Shown: in pieces, positions 1 to 9,134 of the stretch | How the letters are laid out: every line of letters starts with the position of its first letter | Numbering within the stretch: position 1 is the stretch's first letter | Assembly: GCF_029269265.1 (NCBI RefSeq) | Contig: NZ_JARIXP010000001.1 | Location: 920,855-984,854, forward strand | From: Rheinheimera sp. 1928-s | Lineage (GTDB): Bacteria > Pseudomonadota > Gammaproteobacteria > Enterobacterales > Alteromonadaceae | DNA: 64,000 nucleotides | Direction of reading: 5' to 3' | Notes under the pieces: generated by a model | What the model was told of the DNA's origin: nothing | Seen by the model: only the letters and a program-made list of their open reading frames with translations | Databases searched by the model: none | Made by a program: the position numbers and the translations under genes

Positions 1-418
1 AAGCAACGGTTAGACCAGTAAACATTAAAGCTATAGCACTGGCGGCTTTTTCTTTAGGCACCAGACTGGTGGCTATAGTGGATCCTATAGAGAAAAACAC
101 GCCATGTGCCATACCTGTCAGCACACGAGCGAGCATCAACGAATAATAATCCGGTGCCATCGCCCCCAGCAGATTACCCAGAGTAAAAAGCGCCATCAGC
201 CCTATTAACAGAGCCTTGCGGGGCATTTTGCTGCTCAGAGCTGTTAGCACCGGCGCGCCTATAGCAACACCTAAGGCATATAAACTGACCAGCAAGCCAG
301 CTGAAGGTAAAGACACAGCCTGATCGGCAGCAATCACAGGTAATAAGCCCACTATGACAAATTCAGTGGTGCCTATGGCAAAGGCGCTTAAGGTTAAGGC
401 CCATAAAGCGAGTGGCAT
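1..418 (-). CDS. MFS transporter, DHA1/AraJ-YdhP-like (3' part outside window)
   Basis: The minus-strand frame opens with ATG at 418 and stays open to the window edge (139 residues). The start, MPLALWALTLSAFAIGTTEF, is typical of DHA1 drug/sugar exporters of the AraJ/YdhP type. About four hydrophobic helices follow, with an MFS-like loop (SKMPRKALL) and a helix with LARVLTGMAHG. A GGAG lies 8 nt before the ATG. It would be a proton-driven inner-membrane exporter; the substrate cannot be read. It is divergent from a LysR gene across 109 bp, so it is the likely regulatory target. It is truncated only by the window. Confidence 0.85.
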   Translation of the reverse strand, partial: MPLALWALTLSAFAIGTTEFVIVGLLPVIAADQAVSLPSAGLLVSLYALGVAIGAPVLTALSSKMPRKALLIGLMALFTLGNLLGAMAPDYYSLMLARVLTGMAHGVFFSIGSTIATSLVPKEKAASAIALMFTGLTVA

Positions 419-527
419 AACAGTTCTCCGTTCATGATCAGGTGAATTAAAGTGGCGGCAGTGTGCTGGAATTTGTTATTGTGAAAAATAGTGTTAATGG
501 CAAATGTTTGTTGCTTTAGGAGCAATA

Positions 528-1415
528 ATGGCGGTTCATACTGAACAGTTAGATACTTTTGTCACAGTTGTGAAAACCGGCAGTTTTACTGCGGCTGCAG
601 ACCAGTTGGGTCAAGCTACTTCGGTGATCAGCCGCAGAGTGAAACAACTGGAGCAACGACTCGGCGTTGCTTTGTTGCTGCGCACCACCCGCAGTTTACG
701 ACTGACTTCTGAAGGTGAATGGTATTATCAGCAGGCCTGCAGCATTTTGCGGCAACTAAGTCAGGCTGATCATTTTTTAATGGACCGAAGCCACAAACCT
801 GCTGGCAAGTTACGCATTGATTCGGCGACACCTTTTATTCTGCATCAACTGGTGCCGCTGGTTTCTGAGTTTCTGGCGCTTTATCCTGAAATTGAGCTGA
901 CACTGGATTCCTCAGAATCTTTTATCAATCTGATTGAAAAACGGGTCGACGTAGCAATTCGTTTTGGTGAACTGACAGACTCCAGCTTAAAGGCACGTAA
1001 ATTAGGTTCAGGCTTCAGGCGTTTATTGGCTTCTCCAGAGTATCTGGCTAGCTTTGGCACACCAGACACCTTAGCTGATTTAGCCACACATCGCTGTATT
1101 GGCTTTAGTTCTGCTGAGAATTTAAACCGCTGGCCCATTCGGGATAAAGACGGTGAACTGTATAAAATCAGCGCCTATGTTTCGGCAGACAGCGGTGAAA
1201 CTATTCGGCAACTGGCGTTGCATGGCAACGGTATTGCTTGCTTGTCGGGTTTTATGACGCAGGAAGATATCAGGGCAGGGCGCTTAGTACCAGTGCTGGA
1301 ACATATACGTGAGCAGGTACTGATGCCTGTCTATGCAGTGTATTACAGTGAAGGAGAGGCGAACCCCAGAGTGCGTTGTTTTATTGATTTTTTGACTCAG
1401 AAGTTGGTGTTGTAG
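528..1415 (+). CDS. LysR-family transcriptional regulator
   Basis: 295 residues, the usual LysR length. The N-terminal winged helix-turn-helix (about residues 4-62) includes FVTVVKTGSFTAAADQLG and RRVKQLEQRLGVALLLRTTR. The rest is a periplasmic-binding-like effector domain (about 85-290). I start at ATG 528 because AGGAG lies 5 nt upstream; an upstream in-frame start at 504 lacks this. It is divergent from the MFS exporter gene and probably controls it. The last 35 bp overlap a convergent lipoprotein gene. The effector is unknown. Confidence 0.88.
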   Translation: MAVHTEQLDTFVTVVKTGSFTAAADQLGQATSVISRRVKQLEQRLGVALLLRTTRSLRLTSEGEWYYQQACSILRQLSQADHFLMDRSHKPAGKLRIDSATPFILHQLVPLVSEFLALYPEIELTLDSSESFINLIEKRVDVAIRFGELTDSSLKARKLGSGFRRLLASPEYLASFGTPDTLADLATHRCIGFSSAENLNRWPIRDKDGELYKISAYVSADSGETIRQLALHGNGIACLSGFMTQEDIRAGRLVPVLEHIREQVLMPVYAVYYSEGEANPRVRCFIDFLTQKLVL

Positions 1416-1626
1416 GGGGCTGTTGCTGATTTTGTTGTTTTAAATACTCTTCATAAGTTCCGCCCTGACGTTCAAGACATTGAGCTTTAACCTGAGCCGG
1501 AAGCTGATTGCACTGAGAACGATGATCTCGTTGCATTCTTTCATACCACCATTCATCTGAGTTCCTGGGGCTGTATGAACAGGCACTTTGCAACAGAACC
1601 AGCAGCAGTAATATGGCAAAACGCAT
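1381..1626 (-). CDS. Small predicted lipoprotein, unknown function
   Basis: 81 residues from ATG 1626, with GGAG 8 nt upstream. The N-terminus (MRFAILLLLVLLQSACS) is a lipoprotein signal with lipobox LQSAC and Cys at residue 16. The mature part is short and hydrophilic, with two further Cys and a Q/P/T-rich tail. The 3' end lies inside the end of the convergent LysR gene. I do not recognise a family. The signal and ribosome-binding site support a real gene, probably an envelope protein. Confidence 0.65.
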   Translation of the reverse strand: MRFAILLLLVLLQSACSYSPRNSDEWWYERMQRDHRSQCNQLPAQVKAQCLERQGGTYEEYLKQQNQQQPPTTPTSESKNQ

Positions 1627-1789
1627 AAAGAGTCTCCAGTTCAATGAGTGAATAAAAGTATGCATGGCTTAAGGGCTGATTACCAGAGTTTTGTCCCAGC
1701 GCTCTAAGGCCATTGCTGTCATTAAAAGTTCATCAAAAAAAGTAAAACGCCAGCCTTACAACCTTTTATTCTGTTGATAATTCAATTCA

Positions 1790-2815
1790 TTGGCTTTGAC
1801 TGTGCAAAACAAAAGACAACGTTCTCTGTTACCTGAACTGATCCGGCTGGAGGCGCTGATCGACACTTTACCTGCCACTGTAAAAGCCACAGAACTGGCA
1901 CGCTTTCAAGCTGGCCTGCATTCATACCCCAGTTATCTAATTGAATTAGCCACTTTTGATGCGACTAAACCTACGCTGTTGTTAACGGGTGGTGTGCATG
2001 GGCTGGAGCGTATTGGCTCTGCAGTGCTGATTGCCTTTCTGGAAAGTTTGCTGCAAAGACTGGAATGGGATCATGGGTTACAGCATCAGTTAAGCCAGTT
2101 GAATGTTTTATTTTTACCTATGGTGAATCCTGTCGGTATGGCGACTCACAGACGCAGTAACGGCAATGGTGTGGACTTAATGCGTAACGCACCAGTGCAC
2201 TGTGAAGAGAAAGCGGCGTTTTTAGTAGGAGGACAGCAGTATTCAGCTCGCCTACCCTGGTTCAGAGGCAACCCGGAACAACCCGAAGCTGAAAATCAGG
2301 TGTTGTTTGAGCTGGTGCGGCAAAAGTTATTTCAAAGCTCTTTTAGCATGGTGCTGGATTGTCACTCTGGTTTTGGTCAGGTCGACAGGATCTGGTTTCC
2401 TTATGCCAAAAGCCGTAAACCTCTGCCGCATTTAGCCGAACTCTACCGCTTACGCCAGCTGTTGTTTGACAGCTATCCGCATCAGGCATACCAGTTTGAA
2501 CCTCAATCGCTGCATTATTTATGTCATGGCGATTTATGGGATTATTTGTACGACGAGTCGTTGCAGCACAGCACAGTGTTTTTACCTTTAACTCTGGAAA
2601 TGGGGTCATGGAACTGGGTGCGCAAAAATCCCTTTCAGTTGTTATCCAGTTTAGGTTTGTTCCATCCGGTCAAACCGCACAGGGTAAAACGGGTACTGCG
2701 TACTCATTTAACCTTATTTCATTTTTTAATAGCAGCCACAGCGTCACACCAGCAGTGGCGGCGGGTGATGCATCCACGCATGCTCAGGCAAGAGGCAATG
2801 GAGCTATGGTACTGA
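1790..2815 (+). CDS. M14-family zinc carboxypeptidase-like protein (DUF2817 type)
   Basis: 341 residues. Zinc-carboxypeptidase signatures are visible: GGVHGLERIG gives the HxxE pair (H70, E73), LDCHSGFG gives the third ligand His, and LTLEMGSW supplies a candidate catalytic Glu. Members cleave C-terminal residues or amide bonds, for example in peptidoglycan peptides; the substrate here is not readable. No signal peptide is seen, so it is probably cytoplasmic. The start is uncertain: the frame opens only after a stop at 1778-1780, and the first candidates are TTG 1790, TTG 1796 and GTG 1802, none with a clear ribosome-binding site. Its end overlaps the next gene by 10 bp, suggesting coupled translation. 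Confidence 0.75.
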   Translation: MALTVQNKRQRSLLPELIRLEALIDTLPATVKATELARFQAGLHSYPSYLIELATFDATKPTLLLTGGVHGLERIGSAVLIAFLESLLQRLEWDHGLQHQLSQLNVLFLPMVNPVGMATHRRSNGNGVDLMRNAPVHCEEKAAFLVGGQQYSARLPWFRGNPEQPEAENQVLFELVRQKLFQSSFSMVLDCHSGFGQVDRIWFPYAKSRKPLPHLAELYRLRQLLFDSYPHQAYQFEPQSLHYLCHGDLWDYLYDESLQHSTVFLPLTLEMGSWNWVRKNPFQLLSSLGLFHPVKPHRVKRVLRTHLTLFHFLIAATASHQQWRRVMHPRMLRQEAMELWY

Positions 2816-3618
2816 CTTATAGTACTGACCAGATGGAATTAACGACAGATCAAACCCCAGTGCTGCTGCTACGTGGTTTATTGCGCGAAAGCAGGCACTG
2901 GCTGGATTTTCCGGCCTTGTTAAGTGAAAAACTTCAGCGGCCGGTTTTGACGCTGGATTTACCCGGTTGTGGGGTGTTAAACCAACACCAGTCTGCTACT
3001 TCAGTGCCTGCATTACGGCAACAACTGCAACACCAATGGGCAGAGCGCTACCCACAATATCAGGGGCAGCCGCTTCATCTGGTGGCTATATCAATGGGTG
3101 GCATGCTGGCGCTGGATTGGGCGCTTGATGCGCCACAGCAGGTGAAGTCTCTGTCGATGATTAATAGCAGCAGTGCCGGTTTAAGTCCGTTTTGGCACAG
3201 ACTGCAGATGCGTAATTACTTCAAAGTGCTGCTATCTGTGCTGGCAGGCCCGATACAACGCGAAGAGCTGATATGGCAAATGACAGTCAGTTCAACACTG
3301 CAGCCTGAGGTTTTAAAACAATGGCAGCAATGGGCCATAGAACACCCCGTCAGTCGCATCAATGCTTTACGTCAGCTTTGGGCCGCCAGTCGTTTTCGCT
3401 CTGAGCTCAGGCCGCTATGTCCGGTGTTTATTGTGTCTGGTCTGGCGGATCAACTGGTGTCGCCACAGTGCAGCGTAGCTTTAGCCAATCAACTCAATGC
3501 ACCTTTACTGACACATCCTACTGCAGGCCATGACTTACCTCTGGATGCGACCCAGTGGCTGGTCAGCGTTATAGATCAAAATTTAAATGAGGTTTACCGG
3601 CAATATAATTGCGCCTGA
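2806..3618 (+). CDS. Alpha/beta-fold hydrolase
   Basis: 270 residues from ATG 2806, which overlaps the upstream peptidase gene by 10 bp. The fold signature is clear: nucleophile elbow AISMGGMLALDWA (Ser in A-x-S-M-G-G), an acid-bearing strand around VFIVSGLADQLVSP, and the terminal catalytic His in AGHDLPLD. It resembles BioH/MhpC-type esterases of unknown substrate. The frame extends back to 2521, but that part lies inside the peptidase gene and carries no hydrolase sequence. The last 50 bp overlap the convergent tapT gene. Confidence 0.82.
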   Translation: MVLTYSTDQMELTTDQTPVLLLRGLLRESRHWLDFPALLSEKLQRPVLTLDLPGCGVLNQHQSATSVPALRQQLQHQWAERYPQYQGQPLHLVAISMGGMLALDWALDAPQQVKSLSMINSSSAGLSPFWHRLQMRNYFKVLLSVLAGPIQREELIWQMTVSSTLQPEVLKQWQQWAIEHPVSRINALRQLWAASRFRSELRPLCPVFIVSGLADQLVSPQCSVALANQLNAPLLTHPTAGHDLPLDATQWLVSVIDQNLNEVYRQYNCA

Positions 3619-4246
3619 AGGTAGTGAAATAACCAGCTAAATCTTCACTTGCCTGTTGATCTCCGGCCAACTCCAATACGGCAATGCCAACTTCAGCAGT
3701 ACAAAGCTGATGCTCATGGGCGGCTTCGCGCAACTGATACAAGGAACTTTTTTCTGGTTGAATGCCAAGCACAGGAAAACCATCTAAATATGGGCTTTTG
3801 CTGAACATCTTTTTCGCTTCACGCCAGGTTCCATCCAGCATCACAAAAAGCGGAATTTTATCGCCAGTCTTGACCCCATCAATACAACGTTCAGCCGCCG
3901 CGTATTGCTGAGGGAATACCACTATCGGGGCGTAACGGGGATTTTCCAGCAGAGCCAAAAGCTCTGGGTCGGGTTGGGTTCTGTCCCATACAAAAGCAAA
4001 GTTTTCCGGCGCTACATCGGCAATTAAACGCCCTGTATTGGTGGGCTTATAGGCTTCGCCTTTGTACATAACAAAACAAAAGGCACTGCGGCTGGATGGT
4101 TTGGGTTTGGCTGCGCAAATACAATCCGGCACCGGCAATAAACACAAAGGGCAGCGAATAACACGGCTACCACGGGCATTAAATACCCGGACCGTTTTTT
4201 GTAATTCGCGCTCTCGCAGCGCCATCACTGAATTGATATGAGACAC
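3569..4246 (-). CDS. tapT: DTW-domain tRNA-uridine aminocarboxypropyltransferase (TapT/YfiP-like)
   Basis: 225 residues. The DTW domain is recognised by its D-x-T-W motif in MLDGTWREAKKMF and by N-terminal paired cysteines (CPLCLLPVPDCIC), a probable metal site. E. coli TapT (YfiP) uses SAM to make acp3U at tRNA position 47, and that activity is inferred here. The start is GTG with AAGGA 8 nt upstream; an ATG seven codons in is the alternative. It lies 63 bp downstream of aceK on the same strand. Its end overlaps the convergent hydrolase gene by 50 bp. Confidence 0.82.
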   Translation of the reverse strand: MSHINSVMALRERELQKTVRVFNARGSRVIRCPLCLLPVPDCICAAKPKPSSRSAFCFVMYKGEAYKPTNTGRLIADVAPENFAFVWDRTQPDPELLALLENPRYAPIVVFPQQYAAAERCIDGVKTGDKIPLFVMLDGTWREAKKMFSKSPYLDGFPVLGIQPEKSSLYQLREAAHEHQLCTAEVGIAVLELAGDQQASEDLAGYFTTFRRNYIAGKPHLNFDL

Positions 4247-4309
4247 AAACCGGATCCTTTATTACCGCCAGACACCATGCCGAACGGGCGGCGGCATTGT
4301 ACTTAAGCC

Positions 4310-6055
4310 TTAGTCTTTTGCATACTCTGCTTCATACAAAGCTTTAAAGCGCTGGCTTTGTGGATAAGGAAATACATCTTCCACTATGCCATCACGAATG
4401 CGCTGTTGTTTCTCCTGCCAGTAGCTTGCATCCATCAGTTCAGGATGGCTTTGAATTAACATCTGGCGGATATCATTTTGTGCTGTGACATAAGTGGTAA
4501 TTTGTTCAGGGAATACGTCACCAGGACCCACCGAATACCAGGGCTCATTGCTTAACATATCATCGTAGTTATCGGTTTTTGGAATAGTGCGGAAATTGAC
4601 ATCCAGCAGGTACTGCACTTCGTCGTAATCATAAAAAATCACCCGGCCGTGGCGGGTGACACCAAAGTTTTTCAGCAGCATATCACCAGGGAAAATATTG
4701 GCGGCAATCATATCTTTCAGCGCCTGACCATAATCCGCCATCATCTTCGCTTTTTGCTCATAGCTTGCCTGCTCTAAATACAAGTTCAATGGCAGCATGC
4801 GTCTCTCAATATACAAGTGCTTGATAATGACTCTATCGTCTTCGATTTGCATAGAACCAGCTATGCTTTGTTGCAATTCTTCCAGTAGTTCAGGGCTGAA
4901 TCTGCTGAGCGGCAGGGCAACGTCTGAGTATTCCATAGTGTCTGCCATACGGCCCACTCTGTCGTGTTTTTTCACCAGCAGATAACGTGCTTTGACGGTG
5001 TCGCGGCCAAATTCTTTGGTTGGGGCAAATTTGTCGCGGATCACTTTAAACACATAAGGGAAAGAGGGCAGGGTAAACACCATCATCACCATGCCCCTGA
5101 TGCCTGGCGCTGCGACAAACTGATCGCTGGATTTATCCAGATGCGTCAGCAGTTCACGGTAAAACTCAGTTTTGCCTTGTTTATGCAGGCCAATGGATGA
5201 ATAGAGTTCGGCCAGAGTTTTATGCGGCAGCAGCTCTTTCAGAAAATGCACCAAAGCCGAGGGTACCGTCATTTCCACCATAAAATAAGCGCGGGAAAAA
5301 CCAAAAATAATGGTCATTTGTTGTGGATCTGTGATCAGCGTATCGACATAAATACCCTGATCTTCCTCATGCAGCAGTGGAATAATAAAAGGCTGCTGAC
5401 CGTCTGGAGTCACCACCCTCCCCACAATGTAAGCGGCTTTGTTGCGGAAAAATAACGATTTTAAAATATCAAAGCGCACCAAGTGCACAGGGAAATGACC
5501 ATGGCTGGACTGACCGATAAAAGTGCGGACCAGCAGGCGAATATCCCGCTCTAAATCCACAAAAGGCGCTTGCAAATGAAAGCTCGCAACAATAGCTCTG
5601 ATACTTTGTTTTAAGCCATATTGGGCCGGAAAATAACTTTCATACACCGAAGCTATTGGAGCGGGCAGGCGTTGTTTGCTTAAGGTGGATTCGACAAAAA
5701 TATTCTGATTATGAAAATACTTGCGCTCGTACAAACGGCAAAATACCGAGTTATAAAAGGTTTCAGCCAGTTCAGCCTGAGGATGAAATAACAAATACTG
5801 CTGATACTGTTGCTTCACCTGTTGCCATAAACAGTCATTTAATTCAGTACCTGTCAGTTTTTGCTGCAGTAAAGCCAGGGTTTCGCTCACCCGTAAATCG
5901 TAATAAGAAATACGTTCTGAGCTGATACGTTGCAATTCCAGCCAGTTCTTTTGGGCATAACTTTGCTGGGCCAAAGCAGTAATTTTTTGAAACAAGCTAA
6001 AATGGCGTCGAAAGCCTTTTAAAATAAGATCTGCTATTTCTGTAGCTTGCAGCAT
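4310..6055 (-). CDS. aceK: Isocitrate dehydrogenase kinase/phosphatase AceK
   Basis: 581 residues, full length for the family. AceK phosphorylates and dephosphorylates isocitrate dehydrogenase, switching carbon between the TCA cycle and the glyoxylate shunt. The diagnostic ATP-binding stretch is present: APGIRGMVMMVFTLPSFPYV, then VFKVIRDKFAPTKEFGRD and HDRVGRMADTMEYSD. I prefer ATG 6055 (AGGA 9 nt upstream) over GTG 6061. It is not beside aceBA, unlike enterobacteria. An NAD-type isocitrate dehydrogenase lies 40 kb away (45116-46123). Confidence 0.96.
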   Translation of the reverse strand: MLQATEIADLILKGFRRHFSLFQKITALAQQSYAQKNWLELQRISSERISYYDLRVSETLALLQQKLTGTELNDCLWQQVKQQYQQYLLFHPQAELAETFYNSVFCRLYERKYFHNQNIFVESTLSKQRLPAPIASVYESYFPAQYGLKQSIRAIVASFHLQAPFVDLERDIRLLVRTFIGQSSHGHFPVHLVRFDILKSLFFRNKAAYIVGRVVTPDGQQPFIIPLLHEEDQGIYVDTLITDPQQMTIIFGFSRAYFMVEMTVPSALVHFLKELLPHKTLAELYSSIGLHKQGKTEFYRELLTHLDKSSDQFVAAPGIRGMVMMVFTLPSFPYVFKVIRDKFAPTKEFGRDTVKARYLLVKKHDRVGRMADTMEYSDVALPLSRFSPELLEELQQSIAGSMQIEDDRVIIKHLYIERRMLPLNLYLEQASYEQKAKMMADYGQALKDMIAANIFPGDMLLKNFGVTRHGRVIFYDYDEVQYLLDVNFRTIPKTDNYDDMLSNEPWYSVGPGDVFPEQITTYVTAQNDIRQMLIQSHPELMDASYWQEKQQRIRDGIVEDVFPYPQSQRFKALYEAEYAKD

Positions 6056-6109
6056 AACCACATTTCCTGAAGTACCTTCCTTCAGAAATAACTGAAATCC
6101 GACCAGATA

Positions 6110-7012
6110 TCAATTGTTGTTGTTTTTAAAGTCGCTGCTTTGAAACCAGTATCTGCTGTTATTTACCGGAGTATCAGGGCTTAACAGTGGGTTTGTAATA
6201 CTGATCCATTGCTCTGTGGTTTTATGTTGCAGCGGAAATACATGGCGCGTCAGCTGTTGCTGTTGCATATGTTCCAGCAGTTCGCCGTCATCGATCATTT
6301 GTTCCAGCCCTTGTTCAATCCATAAAGCCAAAGCTTCGTTATTTTTATGGGTAAAAAAGTAGATCGCAAAAGGGTAGTGCAGCATCAATGAGTCATAACG
6401 TATCAGTTCAGGGTATAAAGTGTGGCGTTGTTCCAGCTCAATCACCCCTTCGTGTATGCCGCGTGGAAAATAGTCACAACGTTTCGCCACCATTTGTTTA
6501 AAGATGTTTTCGTACACAGGAGCTTCTTCTACTTTTAAGCCTGAGTTTCGCATAATGTCGACATCTGGCCAAAAAGCCCCCTGACAAGCAGTGAATTGTT
6601 GCAGCTGTTGCACGCTGCGGATCGTATTAAATTTTGCGACTGAGTCTTTATGCAGAATAAATTTACGAAAGCCCATTAAGCCACGTTCCAGCGGAATTCG
6701 GATAGCACGGAATTCCTGTTCTTTTTTCAGATCTGTGCCGACCCAAAACACATCCAAAAATTCACTTTTATCCAGCTCGCGCAAAGCACGGCCCTGTTCC
6801 ATCACAAAAGTGGTTTTGAGTTCTGGAACTGTGCGCCCGGCAGCAGCTTTGCTCAGCGCTTTTTTTAATAAGCTGGTGTAGTACTGATGATTGATATCAA
6901 ATTCTGAGCGGGGTTTTGGGATCAGGATTTCTGCAGTGGATGCAGCCATCACAGGCGGGGATACAAAGCTCTGCAACATCAGCAGGCTGACAATGACCAT
7001 ATGCAACTTCAT
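6110..7012 (-). CDS. Periplasmic solute-binding-like protein
   Basis: 300 residues from ATG 7012. The N-terminus (MKLHMVIVSLLMLQSFVSPP, ending at VMA-A) is a Sec signal peptide. The mature part resembles the family-3 extracellular solute-binding fold used by amino-acid ABC transporters and by sensor domains. No permease or ATPase gene lies nearby, so it may be an orphan sensor or an accessory to some other system. The frame extends to 7087, but the added residues precede the signal and have no ribosome-binding site. It is divergent from the esterase gene. Confidence 0.7.
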   Translation of the reverse strand: MKLHMVIVSLLMLQSFVSPPVMAASTAEILIPKPRSEFDINHQYYTSLLKKALSKAAAGRTVPELKTTFVMEQGRALRELDKSEFLDVFWVGTDLKKEQEFRAIRIPLERGLMGFRKFILHKDSVAKFNTIRSVQQLQQFTACQGAFWPDVDIMRNSGLKVEEAPVYENIFKQMVAKRCDYFPRGIHEGVIELEQRHTLYPELIRYDSLMLHYPFAIYFFTHKNNEALALWIEQGLEQMIDDGELLEHMQQQQLTRHVFPLQHKTTEQWISITNPLLSPDTPVNNSRYWFQSSDFKNNNN

Positions 7013-7151
7013 CCGCTTTATTCTCTCCTGACAAGCCCAATTTTTTAGGAGGGGAACTTGCAACCAGCTATCAGCAATCGTATTCAATGTTGCCTTTTGT
7101 GCTTTAACTATAAACTATAAGGCCTTGTGTTCTGGCTACGGCAGATTATAT

Positions 7152-8084
7152 ATGCGTTCTCTGATTTTGTGGTTCATTTTGTTTTGTCATCTGACACCTG
7201 TTCTTGCACTGGCTGGGCCAACGGTCAGCTCTGGCACAGTGCAGCGACTAAAGGATTTTCCTTCTGACTATGTCCCTGACCGAACTGTCGATATCTGGTT
7301 ACCTGAAGGGTATTCAGCGGAAAAAAAACATGCGGTGATCTACATGCAGGACGGGCAAATGTTATTTGACGCCAGCAACACCTGGAATCAGCAGGAATGG
7401 CAGGTAGACGAAGTCGGTAGTCAACTGATAAAGAAAGGCCTGGTGCAGCCCTTTATTGTAGTGGCCATTCATAACGCTGTTGAAAAACGCCACAGTGAAT
7501 ATTTTCCACAGCGTCCTTTTACAATGCTCACTGCTGCGCAACAACAGCAGTTGTATCAGCTGGAATCTGCCTCTGGAAAGAAACTATTTGCGGAACCTGT
7601 GTATTCCGACCTGTATCTGAAGTTTCTGGTAACAGAGCTGAAACCTTATATAGAGCAGAATTTTTCGGTGTTCCAGAGCAAAGAGCACAACTTTGTGATG
7701 GGTTCCAGCATGGGCGGCCTTATTTCCTTGTATGCGCTACTTGAATACCCTGAGCAGTTTGGTGGTGTAGCCTGCTTGTCTACTCACTGGCCTGGCGTTT
7801 TTGCCATTGAGGATAATCCGGTGCCTGAGCAATTTTTGGCCTATCTGCAGCAAAAACTAACCACAGAAAAAGGAAGCCGGATTTATTTTGATTATGGCGA
7901 TCAGACGTTAGATGCCTGGTATCCCCCCTTGCAGGCCAGAGTGGATCAATTGATGCGAGACAAAGGTTTTACTGCGAAAATGTGGCAAACACAGTTTTTC
8001 CCGGGAGAAAATCACTCAGAGCAAGCCTGGGCTAAACGCCTGGATCGGCCTTTTTTGTTTTTGCTACAAGGAGTAAAGCGATAA
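7152..8084 (+). CDS. Secreted esterase, alpha/beta hydrolase of the esterase-D/IroE type
   Basis: 310 residues from ATG 7152. Residues 1-20 form a signal peptide (MRSLILWFILFCHLTPVLAL). VDIWLPEGY and VIYMQDGQMLFD match the conserved start of the esterase D / Fes / IroE group, and GSSMGGLISLYALLEYP is the nucleophile elbow; a late GENHSEQAW supplies the catalytic His. It probably hydrolyses esters in the periplasm. The ribosome-binding site is weak. An in-frame TTG at 7125 would place residues ahead of the signal and is less likely. Confidence 0.82.
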   Translation: MRSLILWFILFCHLTPVLALAGPTVSSGTVQRLKDFPSDYVPDRTVDIWLPEGYSAEKKHAVIYMQDGQMLFDASNTWNQQEWQVDEVGSQLIKKGLVQPFIVVAIHNAVEKRHSEYFPQRPFTMLTAAQQQQLYQLESASGKKLFAEPVYSDLYLKFLVTELKPYIEQNFSVFQSKEHNFVMGSSMGGLISLYALLEYPEQFGGVACLSTHWPGVFAIEDNPVPEQFLAYLQQKLTTEKGSRIYFDYGDQTLDAWYPPLQARVDQLMRDKGFTAKMWQTQFFPGENHSEQAWAKRLDRPFLFLLQGVKR

Positions 8085-8175
8085 TTGTTAGCAAATTGAT
8101 GGTTAAACTTTAATTTACTGATAAATGCGGTAAGCTATAAGCCATATTTAATTAGTTCATTCTTAAGGACAAGTT

Positions 8176-9114
8176 ATGCTCGAAACAAACTTAATTGTCA
8201 CTGCAGCGCTGGTGCTGGCTGTGTTAATACTGATTGGCAAAACTGTCGTAATTTTGCCACAAAATATGGCCTACATTATTGAGCGTTTAGGCAAATATTA
8301 TGAAACTCAAACCGCAGGTTTACAGTTTGTTATCCCTTTTATTGATCGTATTGCCTACAAGGTGTCATTAAAAGAAAGCGCTATTGATATTCCAAGCCAA
8401 TCCGCCATCACCAAAGACAATATCAGCCTGACGATTGACGGTGTGTTGTATATCAAGGTGATGGAGCCTTACAAAGCTTCCTATGGTATTGATAACTATG
8501 TGTATGCAGTGATCCAGCTGGCACAAACATCGATGCGTTCTGAAATTGGTAAGCTGGATTTAGATAAAACCTTTGAAGAGCGTGACAGCCTGAACGTCAA
8601 AATTATCCATGCTATTAATCAGGCCTCGGCGGCCTGGGGCGTGCAGGTAATGCGTTATGAAATTAAAGATATTAATCCGCCGGCTTCTGTATTGGATGCG
8701 ATGGAAAAACAAATGCGCGCTGAGCGGGAAAAACGCGCTTCTATTCTGGACTCCGAAGGTAAACGCCAGGCCGCTATCAATATAGCCGAAGGTGCCAAGC
8801 AAGCGACAGTGCTATCGGCTGAAGCCGAAAGGGAGCAGCAGGTATTAAAAGCTGAAGGTGAAGCCCTCTCTATTACCTTAGTGGCAGAAGCTAAAGCCAG
8901 AGCATTAACTATGATAGGTCAGGCCGCCGCTACTACTGAAGGTCAGGCTGCCGTGTTGCTGGATTTAGCCACAGAGGCCATTGCTGCGAAAAAAGCCATA
9001 GCCCGTGAATCTACAGTGGTACTGATGGATAACGATAAATCTTCAGCTGGAAACACAGTAGCTGAAGCTTTGGGTGTGGTGGCTGCGATTCAAAAATCCG
9101 GGGTTTTATCTTAA
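8176..9114 (+). CDS. qmcA: SPFH/band-7 (stomatin-like) membrane protein QmcA
   Basis: 312 residues. One N-terminal membrane helix (about 5-28) is followed by an SPFH domain beginning VVILPQNMAYIIERLGKYYE, then an Ala/Glu-rich coiled coil (about 185-265). This is the QmcA/stomatin layout, forming inner-membrane microdomains linked to FtsH-type protease control in E. coli. AAGGA precedes the ATG. An NfeD-like gene follows 20 bp downstream, the normal partner, so the two form an operon. Confidence 0.93.
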   Translation: MLETNLIVTAALVLAVLILIGKTVVILPQNMAYIIERLGKYYETQTAGLQFVIPFIDRIAYKVSLKESAIDIPSQSAITKDNISLTIDGVLYIKVMEPYKASYGIDNYVYAVIQLAQTSMRSEIGKLDLDKTFEERDSLNVKIIHAINQASAAWGVQVMRYEIKDINPPASVLDAMEKQMRAEREKRASILDSEGKRQAAINIAEGAKQATVLSAEAEREQQVLKAEGEALSITLVAEAKARALTMIGQAAATTEGQAAVLLDLATEAIAAKKAIARESTVVLMDNDKSSAGNTVAEALGVVAAIQKSGVLS

Positions 9115-9134
9115 GGGCTATCTAAGGACTATCT

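Noticed and set aside
2521-2805. N-terminal extension of the alpha/beta hydrolase frame
   Set aside because: The open frame lies inside the M14 peptidase gene and shows no hydrolase sequence; ATG 2806 fits the fold and coupling better.
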